Positions 17,701 through 27,043 are shown, counted from the first letter of the stretch. The stretch: DNA of 64,000 nt from Clostridium sp. Marseille-P3244 (GCF_900120155.1 NZ_LT635548.1:124001-188000); one strand, 5' to 3'. Program-made: numbers and translations. Notes: generated by a model from the letters alone, not told the origin.

Positions 17701-18585
17701 CTACACTTTCTCCTGAATCTTCTTTCCTAAAAGTCCTGTAGGCTTTACCAGAAGTACAATGATCAGAACCGCGAACACAATAGCATCCGCCATCTGGGAT
17801 GAAATATATGCCCTTCCGAAGATTTCGATCACACCCAGCAGCAGCCCTCCGATAAAGGCTCCCGGTATAGAGCCGATCCCTCCGAATACTGCCGCGACAA
17901 AGGCTTTGATACCGGGCAGAGCGCCCGTATACGGGGTCAGGCTCGGGTACGCGGAACATAGCAGCACTCCGGCTACCGCGGCCAGCGCGGATCCGATAGC
18001 AAAAGTAAGAGCTATTGTCCCGTTTACATTGATCCCCATCAGCTGTGCCGCGCCTTTATCTTCTGAAACCGCGCGCATAGCCTGTCCCGGCTTCGTCTTC
18101 TGCACAAATGTAACCAGGACCGCCACGATGATCAGGCAGACGATGATCGTCACGATCGTTTCTCCGGAGATCGTCAGTGTCCCATTTGCGAAAGACAGCC
18201 CTTTCCACTTGATCACTGACGGAAATGTCTGCGCGCTCGGTCCGAAAAACAACAGTGCCAGGTTCTGCAGCAGATAGCTGACACCGATAGCCGTGATCAG
18301 TACTGCCAGAGAAGAAGAGGCGTTGCGGAGCGGTTTATAGGCGATCCGCTCGATCACGATCCCCAGCAGAGTACACACACAGACCGCGATCAGCACCGCC
18401 ACCACCGGAGACATTCCCCCCTGCGTCATGGCCAGAAGAGCGGCATAGGCGCCTACCATGATGACATCCCCATGAGCAAAATTCAGCATCTTCGCAATAC
18501 CGTAAACCATGGTATAGCCCAGAGCGATGATCGCATACACACTCCCCAGGCTTAATCCGTTAATCAAATACGATATAAAGCTCAT
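17701..18585 (-). CDS. livH: Branched-chain amino acid ABC transporter permease LivH
   Basis: A 294-aa permease with about eight helices. It has the LivH hallmarks GLSLGSVYAIIALGYTMVYG near the N-terminus, NFAHGDVIM, and a coupling loop with QAMRAVSEDKGAAQLMGIN. I prefer the second ATG (18585), six bases after GGAAGGGA, over the one at 18591, which is too close. It is the first gene of livHMGF. No livJ substrate-binding protein gene lies upstream: the next gene is an unrelated transporter behind a terminator. So the receptor must be encoded elsewhere or be missing. Confidence 0.93.
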   Translation of the reverse strand: MSFISYLINGLSLGSVYAIIALGYTMVYGIAKMLNFAHGDVIMVGAYAALLAMTQGGMSPVVAVLIAVCVCTLLGIVIERIAYKPLRNASSSLAVLITAIGVSYLLQNLALLFFGPSAQTFPSVIKWKGLSFANGTLTISGETIVTIIVCLIIVAVLVTFVQKTKPGQAMRAVSEDKGAAQLMGINVNGTIALTFAIGSALAAVAGVLLCSAYPSLTPYTGALPGIKAFVAAVFGGIGSIPGAFIGGLLLGVIEIFGRAYISSQMADAIVFAVLIIVLLVKPTGLLGKKIQEKV

Positions 18586-18673
18586 ATTCATTCCCTTCCA
18601 TTCTGTTTTATCTTATCTGTTTCGATATTAGCTAATTATACCACAGAAAGCATCTCTATATCAACAAAAAAAT

Positions 18674-18702
18674 CGAGTACACTCTGTTTTGCAGTGTACC
18701 CG
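18674..18702 (-). terminator. Terminator of the BceAB-like operon
   Basis: Stem CGGGTACACT / AGTGTACTCG on the minus strand (one mismatch) followed by ATTTTTTTG. It lies 17 bases after the permease stop and separates it from livH. The rest of 18592-18718 is AT-rich and likely carries the liv promoter. Confidence 0.85.
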
Positions 18703-18718
18703 ATAAACCCTTTATTTT

Positions 18719-20782
18719 CTACTTTTTATTCTTTGTGCTTATGATCGTATAATAGCTCTTGGAAGTCATCCAGTATACGATCATGTAAAAAAGCGCGAAC
18801 ACAAGATAGCAGCATGACGTCGTGATGAGGAATGTCTTCTCCTCTGCTGCGGAGGAGAGCAGCATCAGGATTTTAGAGATCAGAGGGAACGCAAACGCCA
18901 GGTGTATGCCCGCCGTGATGAGAGGCAGGAAAAACACTGTCAGTACCTGAGAGTTGATGCTTTTTTTAACCTCTTTCTGGCTCATGCCCACTTTCATCAG
19001 GATATCGAACCGGCCCTGATCCTCGTATCCTTCCGTGATCTGCTTGTAGTACATGATCAGCACAGTCCCGAACAGGAACACAGCTCCCAGCAGGAGTCCC
19101 AGGAAAAACAGTCCGCCGTTGATACTGACCAGATCTGTCCTGCCCTGCGCCTTTGAATCTGTGGAATAATTGGGCAGATCCGCGCCGCCCTCTTCCCCCA
19201 GCTGCCACAGCCTGGCATAAATTTCGTCATTGATCTCCAGCTGCTCCTCTTCGTCGCAGTCCATGTCAAACGAGTATTCCTCCGAGATAGCGGCCATAAA
19301 GCCGCCGTACTCTTTTACCAGTGCCAGCTGATGATCAGCGGCCTGTTCCATAACGGAAAGATCCTTTACCACAAGAAAGAGGCTCCCGTTCATATTCGCT
19401 TCTGCCATTCCCACCTGGAAGGGGGGTTCTGACAGTGTTTCTACCTTCCACGGGTCAAACCCTTCCATTTCGAGGGTATCCTCCGTATAATCCATTTTGA
19501 CAGTGTACAGAAGAACTTCATTGTCATTCAGCTGACGGTTTTCCCCGGAAAGCTGATTATAGTCTTCCAGGCAGATCATATAGAAATCCACCAGCTTGGA
19601 GTAATCCAGCGTTCCGTTGGCCTCTGCCTCGTAAGTGTTCAGGGTAAGCTGATTCCCGGACTTTATGGCATAATTCCGGTACAGCAGATAGTCTTCCACA
19701 TTCTGGGCGGTCTGCCCATGATCTGAGAGCACCTCATTTATGGCCTGGATATAAGGTTCTGTCTCGCTCCTCTGGATGGTAGGCCCTTCCATGGAATTCC
19801 CCATGCTGATCGTGTAATCGTGAGGATACCTTTTTTCCACGGCTTCTCCTGTCTGGGCATACAGACATACCGTCGAGGACACGGTCACCAGCACCATGGT
19901 GGACAGGATGCAGATCGACGCCAGTCCCGCTCCGTTCCGCTTCATCCGGTACGCCATGGAAGAAATCGATACAAAATGCTTTGTCTTATAATAGTACTTT
20001 CTGTTCTTCTGCAGCAGCCGGCACAGTACAACAGACCCCGTGATAAAGAGGATGTAAGTAGCCACGATGACCATGACCACCGCGTTAAAGAACATCATCA
20101 TCGCGGACAGCGGCTCCATCACTGCCACTGCCAGATAATATGCCCCGGCAAGGAGTGCCAGCCCGATCAGAGCCAGCACCCAGTTCCCTTTCGGCGGCTT
20201 CTCTCCTACGCTCTCACTCTTTAATAGTTCCACCGGGCGCAGCCGATAGATGGAGATGAGTACCCGCAGCATGATCAGAAAGAAGATCGCCAGGAACAGT
20301 CCCGCCGTGTACATGATCGGTTCCAGCGCGATGTGGATGCCGAATCCCGTCGCTCCTCCAAGCAGCTTCATGGCTGCCAGCTCCGCCAGTTTTGCGAACA
20401 GAAAGCCAAACACCAGGCCAAGTGCCAGTGAGACCGCAGCCGTGATCAGGTTTTCCCAGACCAGGATCTTTACCAGGTTCCGCTTCCCCATCCCCAGGAT
20501 ATTATACAGTCCGAACTCTTTCTGACGTCTGCGGATCAGGAAGGAATTGGTATAGTAAAGAAAGATCAGCGAAAACACTGCGATCACAAACACTCCTACT
20601 CCAAGGAGAGCCTGCAGGGATTCCCCTCCCCGCACATTCTGGAAATCTGCGCTGACAGACAGGTATGCCACGATATAGAACATCATGATCATACAGATGC
20701 AAGTAAGGATATAAGGAAAATAAAACTTCCGGTTCTTCAGGATGCCTTCTTTGGCAAGCCGTATATAAAATCCTCCCTTCAT
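18719..20782 (-). CDS. BceB-like ABC transporter permease (FtsX domains)
   Basis: A 687-aa permease with about ten membrane helices in the BceB arrangement: FtsX-type helix clusters around residues 50-160 and 560-680, and a large extracellular domain of roughly 200 residues (about 310-520) that in relatives binds peptide antibiotics. The C-terminal coupling segment reads GRFDILMKVGMSQKEVKKS. It overlaps the ATPase gene by 4 bases. With the adjacent BceS-like kinase it should both sense and remove cell-wall-active peptides such as bacitracin or lantibiotics; the actual ligand is not visible. Confidence 0.9.
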   Translation of the reverse strand: MKGGFYIRLAKEGILKNRKFYFPYILTCICMIMMFYIVAYLSVSADFQNVRGGESLQALLGVGVFVIAVFSLIFLYYTNSFLIRRRQKEFGLYNILGMGKRNLVKILVWENLITAAVSLALGLVFGFLFAKLAELAAMKLLGGATGFGIHIALEPIMYTAGLFLAIFFLIMLRVLISIYRLRPVELLKSESVGEKPPKGNWVLALIGLALLAGAYYLAVAVMEPLSAMMMFFNAVVMVIVATYILFITGSVVLCRLLQKNRKYYYKTKHFVSISSMAYRMKRNGAGLASICILSTMVLVTVSSTVCLYAQTGEAVEKRYPHDYTISMGNSMEGPTIQRSETEPYIQAINEVLSDHGQTAQNVEDYLLYRNYAIKSGNQLTLNTYEAEANGTLDYSKLVDFYMICLEDYNQLSGENRQLNDNEVLLYTVKMDYTEDTLEMEGFDPWKVETLSEPPFQVGMAEANMNGSLFLVVKDLSVMEQAADHQLALVKEYGGFMAAISEEYSFDMDCDEEEQLEINDEIYARLWQLGEEGGADLPNYSTDSKAQGRTDLVSINGGLFFLGLLLGAVFLFGTVLIMYYKQITEGYEDQGRFDILMKVGMSQKEVKKSINSQVLTVFFLPLITAGIHLAFAFPLISKILMLLSSAAEEKTFLITTSCCYLVFALFYMIVYWMTSKSYYTIISTKNKK

Positions 20783-21543
20783 CGCCTGTCACCACCTGTC
20801 GCCAGCATTGTCAGCGTATCGGATATTTTCTGATAAAGCTGTTCGTCCGTCATTGCTCCTCTGTACACCTGGTGGAACACCTCGCCGTCCCGGATAAACA
20901 GGACCCTGCCCGCCCGGCTGGCTGCCTTGACCGAATGGGTCACCATAAGGATCGTCTGCCCTTTCTGATTGATTTTCGCGAACAGGGAGAGCAGTTCATC
21001 CGTAGAGCGGGAATCCAGAGCTCCTGTAGGCTCATCTGCCAGGATCAGCCGCGGATCCGTAATGATCGCCCTTGCTACCGCCGTTCTCTGCTTTTGTCCT
21101 CCGGATATCTCATACGGATATTTGTCGAGAAGGGCCGCGATCCCAAGTTCTCCGGCGACAGGCATAAGTTTTCTTTCCATCTCCCGGTATGCCATTCCCT
21201 TCAGCACAAGAGGCAGCAGGATATTGTCCCTGACATTGAATGTGTCCAGCAGATTAAATTCCTGAAACACGAATCCCAGATTATCTCTCCTAAACTCGGA
21301 TATATCCTTATCCTTTATCACAGACAGCGGCTCTCCGTCCAGATATACTTCTCCCTCCGTAGGTTTATCCAGTGCCGCCATGATATTCAAAAGCGTTGTC
21401 TTACCAGATCCGCTTTCTCCCATGATCGCCACATACTCCCCCTCTTCCACAGAAAAATTCACACAGGAGAGCGCCTGGACCTGATTTCCTCCAAACCGGG
21501 TCCTGTATATCTTTTTCAGATTTTTCACCTCTAAAACAGCCAT
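20779..21543 (-). CDS. BceA-like ABC transporter ATP-binding protein
   Basis: A 254-aa ATPase of the MacB/BceA class: Walker A GESGSGKTT, signature ISGGQKQRTA, Walker B LILADEPTGALDS and the family-typical HSVKAASRAGRVL tail. The ATG at 21543 is preceded by AGGAGG; a longer upstream frame, rich in Cys and His, is not a plausible N-terminus. It overlaps its permease by 4 bases. The 168-base gap to the kinase gene (21544-21711) probably carries a BceR-responsive promoter, as in characterised Bce modules. Confidence 0.93.
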   Translation of the reverse strand: MAVLEVKNLKKIYRTRFGGNQVQALSCVNFSVEEGEYVAIMGESGSGKTTLLNIMAALDKPTEGEVYLDGEPLSVIKDKDISEFRRDNLGFVFQEFNLLDTFNVRDNILLPLVLKGMAYREMERKLMPVAGELGIAALLDKYPYEISGGQKQRTAVARAIITDPRLILADEPTGALDSRSTDELLSLFAKINQKGQTILMVTHSVKAASRAGRVLFIRDGEVFHQVYRGAMTDEQLYQKISDTLTMLATGGDRR

Positions 21544-21711
21544 CGATATGACCTCCTTTACGCGTATTTGTCCGCGTCCGCCGAGAATGAACATCCCTTG
21601 CGAACTGTGCTCAGTATAACAAAAACAGCGGGAATGCCGACATCGAATCCTGTGACATTCCAGCTGTCCTTTGTGACACTTTTGTAAGATGCTCAAAAGA
21701 TGAAGTCTTCA

Positions 21712-22710
21712 CTACTCTGTCTGTAGATCGTACGATTCCAGATCAACAATAAACCTGCTTCCCCTGCCGGGCTCTGACCGGACCATCAGTCTATGCCCCA
21801 GCATATCAGCCGCTTTCCTGCACAGATACAGTCCGATCCCGGTAGATTTTCTATCCATCCTGCCGTTATAACCGGTATACCCCTTCTCAAAAATACGTGG
21901 AAGATCCTCTGGTGCGATCCCGATCCCGGTATCCGCGATCACAAGCTGTTTTCCCTTCTCTACTGTGATCGTGACGGTACCCTCGGAAGTATATTTGACC
22001 GCGTTGGACAGCAGCTGTTCGATAATAAACGAAAGCCATTTTTCATCCGTCAGCACCTTTTCGGAAGTCCCTTCATACACAAGACGCAGCTTCCTTCGGA
22101 TGAACTGCCCGGCGTATTTTCGTACCGCTTTTCTTATGATCTCATCCAGATCATATTCCTGGATGACCAGATCCGACGCTCCTTCTCCCAGACGTATGTA
22201 AGACAGCGCCATTTCGGCATACTGTTCCACCCGGAACAGTTCGGAGGCCAGTTCCCGGTTCTCCTGAGTATCTTCCTGCTGGAGCATGACTTTCATGACC
22301 GCGATAGGTGCTTTGATCTGATGCACCCAGACTGCGTAGTAGTCTTCCAGGTCCCTGCGGGCATCTTCCCTTTTCTTGCGTTCTTCCCGGATCGCTTTCT
22401 CCATCTGGACGAGCATCTCCTGATAATCCGCCTCCATCAGACTGTCCGCCTTAGGGAGCGCGTCCAGGATATCCGGAAACACGCCTTCCGTAAAATCGAT
22501 ATTACGCAGCTCTTCATGTTTGCTTTTATGTTTCAGAAAACCGGCAACAAAAAATACAGCCCCGAAGGCTCCGGATAAAAGAAGCGGATACCACACCGCT
22601 TCCATACGGATACCGTACAGGGCAAACACAACCCCGAATGACAGTGCGCACAGCACTCCCCAGGCCCATACATACCGGCAGTCATACAGATATCTGAATA
22701 AACGTTTCAC
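21712..22710 (-). CDS. BceS-like intramembrane-sensing histidine kinase
   Basis: A 332-aa kinase with two N-terminal membrane helices and almost no extracellular loop, a coiled linker, the phosphoacceptor box VHQIKAPIAV (His, about residue 130) and a HATPase domain with N-box LLSNAVKYTS, DTGIGI and GIGLYLCRK. This compact layout is typical of kinases that sense through their partner BceAB transporter. The likely start is the GTG at 22710, downstream of AGGAGG; an in-frame TTG at 22734 lacks a ribosome-binding site because the AGGAGG lies after it. It follows the response regulator. Confidence 0.88.
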   Translation of the reverse strand: MKRLFRYLYDCRYVWAWGVLCALSFGVVFALYGIRMEAVWYPLLLSGAFGAVFFVAGFLKHKSKHEELRNIDFTEGVFPDILDALPKADSLMEADYQEMLVQMEKAIREERKKREDARRDLEDYYAVWVHQIKAPIAVMKVMLQQEDTQENRELASELFRVEQYAEMALSYIRLGEGASDLVIQEYDLDEIIRKAVRKYAGQFIRRKLRLVYEGTSEKVLTDEKWLSFIIEQLLSNAVKYTSEGTVTITVEKGKQLVIADTGIGIAPEDLPRIFEKGYTGYNGRMDRKSTGIGLYLCRKAADMLGHRLMVRSEPGRGSRFIVDLESYDLQTE

Positions 22711-22746
22711 CGAATGTCTATCCTCCTGTGCCAAATGGTACTCTGA

Positions 22747-23427
22747 TCAGGCGTTTCCAGATATAATGTAGCCTTCTCCTACTTTTGTCGTGATAAAATC
22801 TGTCAGCCCGGCCCGTTCCAGTTTCTTCCTGAGCCTTGCGATATTTACCGTCAGAGTATTCTCTTCGATATAGTTATCTGTCTCCCACAGCCTGGTCATC
22901 AGAGTGTCCCTGCTCACAAGCCTGCCTTTGTTCTCCATGAGAGTCTGCAGAATCCGGAATTCATTCTTCGTCAGGCTGATCTTCTTTCCCTCATAGGTCA
23001 GTGTCGTGTCATACAGATTCAGGATCGCTCCCCGGTGTTCCAGCACGGGGATCTTTCCCGCCAGGTCATAGGTCCTGCGCAGGACGGCCTGCACTTTTGC
23101 CGTGAGTACACTCAGATCAAAAGGCTTTGCGATAAAATCGTCCCCGCCCATATTCACAGCCATAATGATGTTCATGTTGTCTGCTGCCGAAGAAATAAAT
23201 ATAACCGGAACATTGGATATCTTCCGGATCTCGCTGCACCAGTGGTAACCGTTGTAAAACGGCAGTGTAATGTCCATCAGGACCAGATGCGGATCATACT
23301 CGGTAAACACCGTGAGTACATTCTGAAAATCCCGGACATACTCCGCGGTATTCCCCCACATGGACATCTCTTTCTGTATCGCCTGCGCCATCGGCAGATC
23401 GTCCTCGATGATAAGTATCTTGTACAT
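22747..23427 (-). CDS. BceR-like response regulator (OmpR/PhoB type)
   Basis: A 226-aa regulator. The receiver domain (1-115) has the acidic pair EDD near residue 9, the phosphorylation site in LVLMDITLPF and Lys in AKPFDL. The C-terminal winged helix (about 130-224) contains LTKNEFRILQTLMENKGRLV. The ATG at 23427 follows AAAGGAG. It forms a two-component system with the kinase gene 36 bases downstream and probably activates the transporter genes bceAB beyond it. Confidence 0.93.
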   Translation of the reverse strand: MYKILIIEDDLPMAQAIQKEMSMWGNTAEYVRDFQNVLTVFTEYDPHLVLMDITLPFYNGYHWCSEIRKISNVPVIFISSAADNMNIIMAVNMGGDDFIAKPFDLSVLTAKVQAVLRRTYDLAGKIPVLEHRGAILNLYDTTLTYEGKKISLTKNEFRILQTLMENKGRLVSRDTLMTRLWETDNYIEENTLTVNIARLRKKLERAGLTDFITTKVGEGYIISGNA

Positions 23428-23449
23428 AAACACTCCTTTTCGGGCGGGT

Positions 23450-23869
23450 TCAGTCAAGTATTTTCATCACCAGATCTCCGTCACCGCTGGTGGAAAACCC
23501 GGTCTTCTCATAGAACCCCTTCATCAGCTCCTGGTACTGTTCCGGCCCCGTATATCCCAGCGGCGCCAGCTGATATCCCACAGGGGCCGTGATCAGTGTG
23601 ACCCCTTTTTTCTTCAGCTGATCCGTGATCTCATTCATGCAGACTGTACCGTAACCCTTTCCCCTCAGGGCAAAATCCTCCAGATAAAATTCTATGATCT
23701 CTGCTTTTGTCTTACTCTCAAGATAATACTGCATATGGAAGACAGGATAGCCTTTTTCATACACGTCCACAGTCTCGGGACGGTACCGGAATTCCAGGAT
23801 ATGCATACTCTTATCTGTAAGATCCACCGCCCGAAAATATTCTTTTCTTATATATACTGCTATTGACAT
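23450..23869 (-). CDS. GNAT-family acetyltransferase-like protein
   Basis: A 139-aa protein with a GNAT fold pattern. After two beta strands, ALRGKGYGTVCMNEI supplies the pyrophosphate-binding R/Q-x-x-G-x-G/A loop (RGKGYG), and the C-terminus has a conserved YEKTGF segment. Substrate unknown. It overlaps the upstream SseB-like gene by 10 bases and ends 22 bases before the response regulator, so it probably travels with the peptide-resistance module. Confidence 0.78.
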   Translation of the reverse strand: MSIAVYIRKEYFRAVDLTDKSMHILEFRYRPETVDVYEKGYPVFHMQYYLESKTKAEIIEFYLEDFALRGKGYGTVCMNEITDQLKKKGVTLITAPVGYQLAPLGYTGPEQYQELMKGFYEKTGFSTSGDGDLVMKILD

Positions 23870-24621
23870 GGTTGTTTCCTCGATATCTGAAGCTGCACAT
23901 TCACTCCGAAGGGATTGATCACCACTCCTCTGGCTTCTCCCGGAAGCACAGACGGTATTTTTGCTGCCGGGACAGCCGCTGTCTTTACTTTCTTCCCTTT
24001 GACAAATTTCTGAAGCTCCATCACATCAGTAAAGATGGGCTGGAATATTGTGCCGTCCTTCTGTTTCAGTATAGGGACCTGCCCGTTTTCCTCCAGCACC
24101 ACCAGAAAGGTCCCTTTCCTGTAATGGGCCATCATTTCTTCCTGCATATTCTTTAACTCTTCTGTTATCCGGGAGGGATTCTGCCGGCGCATCTCCTGCA
24201 TCAGATATATAGCTGTAAGATGGAGCTCGGGATTCTCGATCTGGATGCTTCCTTCCGGGAGATCCTCCGGTTTCTTCCGGGTGACAAGGTCTGTAAGCTG
24301 GACACTGATCTGAGTATCTGTTCCGCTGTTAACGACAAGACAGTTCACGCCCATTGCATAGAGGCTTGTATAGAATGCCAGAAGCTGTTTTTCCTCCAGC
24401 TTTCCAACCGCCGTCGGATACTTCCGGTCGGTCAGCTGCCGGGCTTTCTCTTTCGCGTCTTCCAGCCTGTAGTACAGAAAAACCTCATCATCAAACGTTT
24501 CTTCATCGCAGACGACAAAGGGAAGCTTCGTAGCCTGAGACATGACCGCATATAATTCTCCCGGCCTTCTCAGTGCTGCCAGCGTCTCCTTTTTTGTCAC
24601 TGTTGTATTATCATTTTTCAT
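23860..24621 (-). CDS. SseB-family protein
   Basis: A 253-aa soluble protein. Its C-terminal half (about 125-245) fits the SseB N-terminal domain family, with GTFLVVLEENGQVPILKQKDG and TIFQPIFTDVMELQKF. The N-terminal half (LYAVMSQATKLPFVVCDEE, FLYYRLEDAKEKA) appears to be a second, divergent copy of the same kind of domain. Function is unknown; SseB domains occur in signalling and enhanced-serine-sensitivity contexts. It overlaps the acetyltransferase gene by 10 bases. Confidence 0.75.
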   Translation of the reverse strand: MKNDNTTVTKKETLAALRRPGELYAVMSQATKLPFVVCDEETFDDEVFLYYRLEDAKEKARQLTDRKYPTAVGKLEEKQLLAFYTSLYAMGVNCLVVNSGTDTQISVQLTDLVTRKKPEDLPEGSIQIENPELHLTAIYLMQEMRRQNPSRITEELKNMQEEMMAHYRKGTFLVVLEENGQVPILKQKDGTIFQPIFTDVMELQKFVKGKKVKTAAVPAAKIPSVLPGEARGVVINPFGVNVQLQISRKQPCQ

Positions 24622-24660
24622 CTTATATGTCTTTCCTTTCGATTTCTGTCTGCTATTGTA

Positions 24661-25062
24661 TCATATCTTCCCCGTCAGTTCCAACACATATGGCAGGAAA
24701 ATAATACATCCGATGATGACTGATATGACCGCAGCGAACAGCACTGCCCCCGCTGCCGTATCCTTTGCCAGCTTGGCCAGGGGCTTTTTCTCTTCCGTCA
24801 CCAGATCGACCACTGCTTCCACCGCCGTGTTTACCAGCTCCAGTCCGGCCACAAGCCCGAACAGGAGAAGACAGATGCACCACTCCACGGGAGTGATTTC
24901 AAACAGAGTACCGGCCAGCGTCACAAAAATGATCGCCAGACAGTGGATCTTCATATTCCGTTCTCTTACGATACCTGTCCATATTCCCTCAAAAGCGTAT
25001 CCGAAACTGTGGTACAGAGCCCTCTTTTTCTCCTGTTCTGATGATTCGTTTCTCTTCATCAT
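24661..25062 (-). CDS. dgkA: Diacylglycerol/undecaprenol kinase family protein
   Basis: A 133-aa integral membrane kinase of the small DgkA family, which in Gram-positive bacteria mainly phosphorylates undecaprenol. The N-terminal FGYAFEGIWTGIVRERNMKIH and the catalytic motif ELVNTAVEAVVDL (Glu-x2-Asn-Thr-Ala-x-Glu) are present, with three hydrophobic helices. The ATG at 25062 follows GAGGAGAG; the longer open frame upstream overlaps ubiB and is less likely. It starts 43 bases after ubiB and is probably in the same transcript. Confidence 0.9.
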   Translation of the reverse strand: MMKRNESSEQEKKRALYHSFGYAFEGIWTGIVRERNMKIHCLAIIFVTLAGTLFEITPVEWCICLLLFGLVAGLELVNTAVEAVVDLVTEEKKPLAKLAKDTAAGAVLFAAVISVIIGCIIFLPYVLELTGKI

Positions 25063-25105
25063 CTCTCTCCTCTTTTCCTGTTCCTTTCCCTGTTCATGGC
25101 ACAGG

Positions 25106-26698
25106 TCATTTTCTGGACAGCAGATGCCTGATAAACACATACAGCATGATAATGACCGCCATCATGTAGCCCAGGGCCCCGAGAGCAGGGATGCCCAGTA
25201 TCTTCGGCGTCATATCTGTCGTACATATGATACTGGAGCTGATCAGAAGCGCCATGACCCAGAGTCCCATCACTATATTTCTCACAAGTCGGCGCAGAAG
25301 CCGGGCCAGGTCATCTGTTACCTGCAGATCCAGATTCACCTTGGCCTGCCCTTTCAGGTATCCGTTCATCATATCTGAGAACATGGACGGAATATCCAAT
25401 GCCTTGCGCAGTGACCTCACAATACTCCTTCCACCGCTTTTTAACTCTTTTTTCAGATCCAGATTCCGGAAAAATTCTCCTGACATATGGGCTGTAGCAA
25501 TCTCAACCATATTGATCTCCGGAGCGATATCCGCCAACAGTCCCTCCATGTGGGTCAGTCCCCGCGCCAGCATCGTCAGTCCATGGGGCATTTTGATCTT
25601 ATTGTTCTTCATCACTTCCATAAGATCCGCCATGACTTCCGCCACATTGATCTGTCCCATCTCCACATTCCCATACTTTATAAGCAGTCCGTCGATATCT
25701 TCGTAAAGCTTTCTCTGGTCAGGCCGTTCTTTAAATTCCCCGATCCCCAGCACCGCCTGCTGGATCAGTCCCACATCACCAAGGGCCACTCCCTGCACCG
25801 CTTTTCCGATCATCTTCCTGTCATGTTCCGTGAGGCGCCCCATCATGCCCATATCGATCCAGATGATTTTCCCGTCCCGGATCTTTACGTTGCCGGAGTG
25901 GGGATCCGCATGGAAAAACCCGTCGTCCATGACCTGCTTGATATAGTTGTCCACCAGTTTGCTGCCGATCTCCTTCAGGTCATATCCGGCTTCGGTCAGC
26001 TTCTCTTTCTCGTCAATGCCGATGCCGTCGATATATTCCATGACCAGCACATGTACTGTCGTGTACTGCTGATACAGCACCGGAGTCCCCACGAAATTAA
26101 CATCCCGGTTCCGCCGGGCAAACTCTTCCATATTTGCCGCTTCTGTAAGAAAGTTCATCTCATCTCTTGTGACGGACCACATCTCGTCCAGAACAAGATC
26201 AAGGTCTGCCATCCCTTTGATACTTACCGGCGGCATAAGTCTGACAGCCTTGTGGAGCAGATCGATATCCCTGGCCATCTTTTCGTAGATACCACGGCGC
26301 TGTACCTTCACTACCACATCCTCGCCGCTGCGAAGGACTGCTCTGTGCACCTGGGCGATCGAAGCGGAGCCCTGCGGCTTTTCTTCTATGGAAGAAAATA
26401 CTCTCTTCCAGGAGCGGCCGTAGGACTCTTCGATCACTTCGATCACTTCTTCATAAGGCATGGGATTTACTTCCGAACGCAGCAGGAGCAGTTCATCACA
26501 GTACCGTTTCGGAAGGATATCCGAGTGCATGGACATGATCTGTCCGATCTTTATGAAGGTAGGCCCCAGGTCCTCCAGGATCTCCCGGAGTTTCTTTGGA
26601 GTCACTCCTCTGGTGATATTATGTCTTCGCAGGATAGCAATGATCTCCCGAAGCCTGGAATTATATTCGATCGGTTCTCTTGTATTCATTACCGTCAC
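25106..26698 (-). CDS. ubiB: UbiB/AarF/ABC1-family atypical kinase
   Basis: A 530-aa protein-kinase-like ATPase. The family-defining KIGQIMSMHSD (KxGQ) motif near residue 50 and the A-rich loop GSASIAQVH are clear, as are the catalytic DPHSGN and IDMGMMG segments. Two hydrophobic helices at the C-terminus (about 475-525) anchor it in the membrane. In respiring bacteria UbiB supports ubiquinone synthesis; in a fermentative Firmicute the role is unclear, perhaps isoprenoid-lipid handling. The adjoining dgkA (undecaprenol kinase) fits that idea loosely. The GTG at 26698 or the ATG three codons later could be the start. Confidence 0.9.
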   Translation of the reverse strand: MTVMNTREPIEYNSRLREIIAILRRHNITRGVTPKKLREILEDLGPTFIKIGQIMSMHSDILPKRYCDELLLLRSEVNPMPYEEVIEVIEESYGRSWKRVFSSIEEKPQGSASIAQVHRAVLRSGEDVVVKVQRRGIYEKMARDIDLLHKAVRLMPPVSIKGMADLDLVLDEMWSVTRDEMNFLTEAANMEEFARRNRDVNFVGTPVLYQQYTTVHVLVMEYIDGIGIDEKEKLTEAGYDLKEIGSKLVDNYIKQVMDDGFFHADPHSGNVKIRDGKIIWIDMGMMGRLTEHDRKMIGKAVQGVALGDVGLIQQAVLGIGEFKERPDQRKLYEDIDGLLIKYGNVEMGQINVAEVMADLMEVMKNNKIKMPHGLTMLARGLTHMEGLLADIAPEINMVEIATAHMSGEFFRNLDLKKELKSGGRSIVRSLRKALDIPSMFSDMMNGYLKGQAKVNLDLQVTDDLARLLRRLVRNIVMGLWVMALLISSSIICTTDMTPKILGIPALGALGYMMAVIIMLYVFIRHLLSRK

Positions 26699-26710
26699 AC
26701 CCGCTTCCGT

Positions 26711-27043
26711 TTACCGCGCCTGTTCTGCATCGGAAGATTCTCTGTCACCTGCCTCTTTCTTCCGGATCTGCTCCTTAAGCGCTTCAATCTCTTCCGGAGT
26801 CATTCTGTCAAGAAGATCCAGGATCTCCTCCCCGGAAGACGCTTTCGCCGGTTCCGTCTGGTCTTTCATTGTTTTTTTAATATTGTGCTTCAGTTCCTCA
26901 TTTAGGACTTTTCCCTGTTCTACGGTAAGTTCTCCCTTTGCCACCATTTCATCAAGAAGATCTTTTGATTTCTCTGCTGTCACGGCTACAGCTCCAATTC
27001 CCGCAAGTATGATCTTTTTAATATTGTCACTGAATTTTTCCAT
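26711..27043 (-). CDS. Phasin-like / PhaF-type coiled-coil protein
   Basis: A 110-aa protein beginning MEKFSDNIKKIILAGIGAVA, with a short hydrophobic segment, then a helical region (EKSKDLLDEMVAKGELTVEQG, about residues 24-44) typical of proteins annotated as phasin or PHA-granule regulator, and a charged tail with LLDRMTPEEIEALKEQI. Such genes commonly sit beside ubiB in Clostridia that make no PHA, so the name is probably historical and a scaffold or partner role for UbiB is possible. It ends 12 bases before ubiB begins. The ATG at 27043 follows GGAAGG. Confidence 0.72.
   Translation of the reverse strand: MEKFSDNIKKIILAGIGAVAVTAEKSKDLLDEMVAKGELTVEQGKVLNEELKHNIKKTMKDQTEPAKASSGEEILDLLDRMTPEEIEALKEQIRKKEAGDRESSDAEQAR

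Noticed and set aside
22711-22734. TTG start for the BceS-like kinase
   Set aside because: The only AGGAGG lies downstream of this TTG and upstream of the GTG at 22710.
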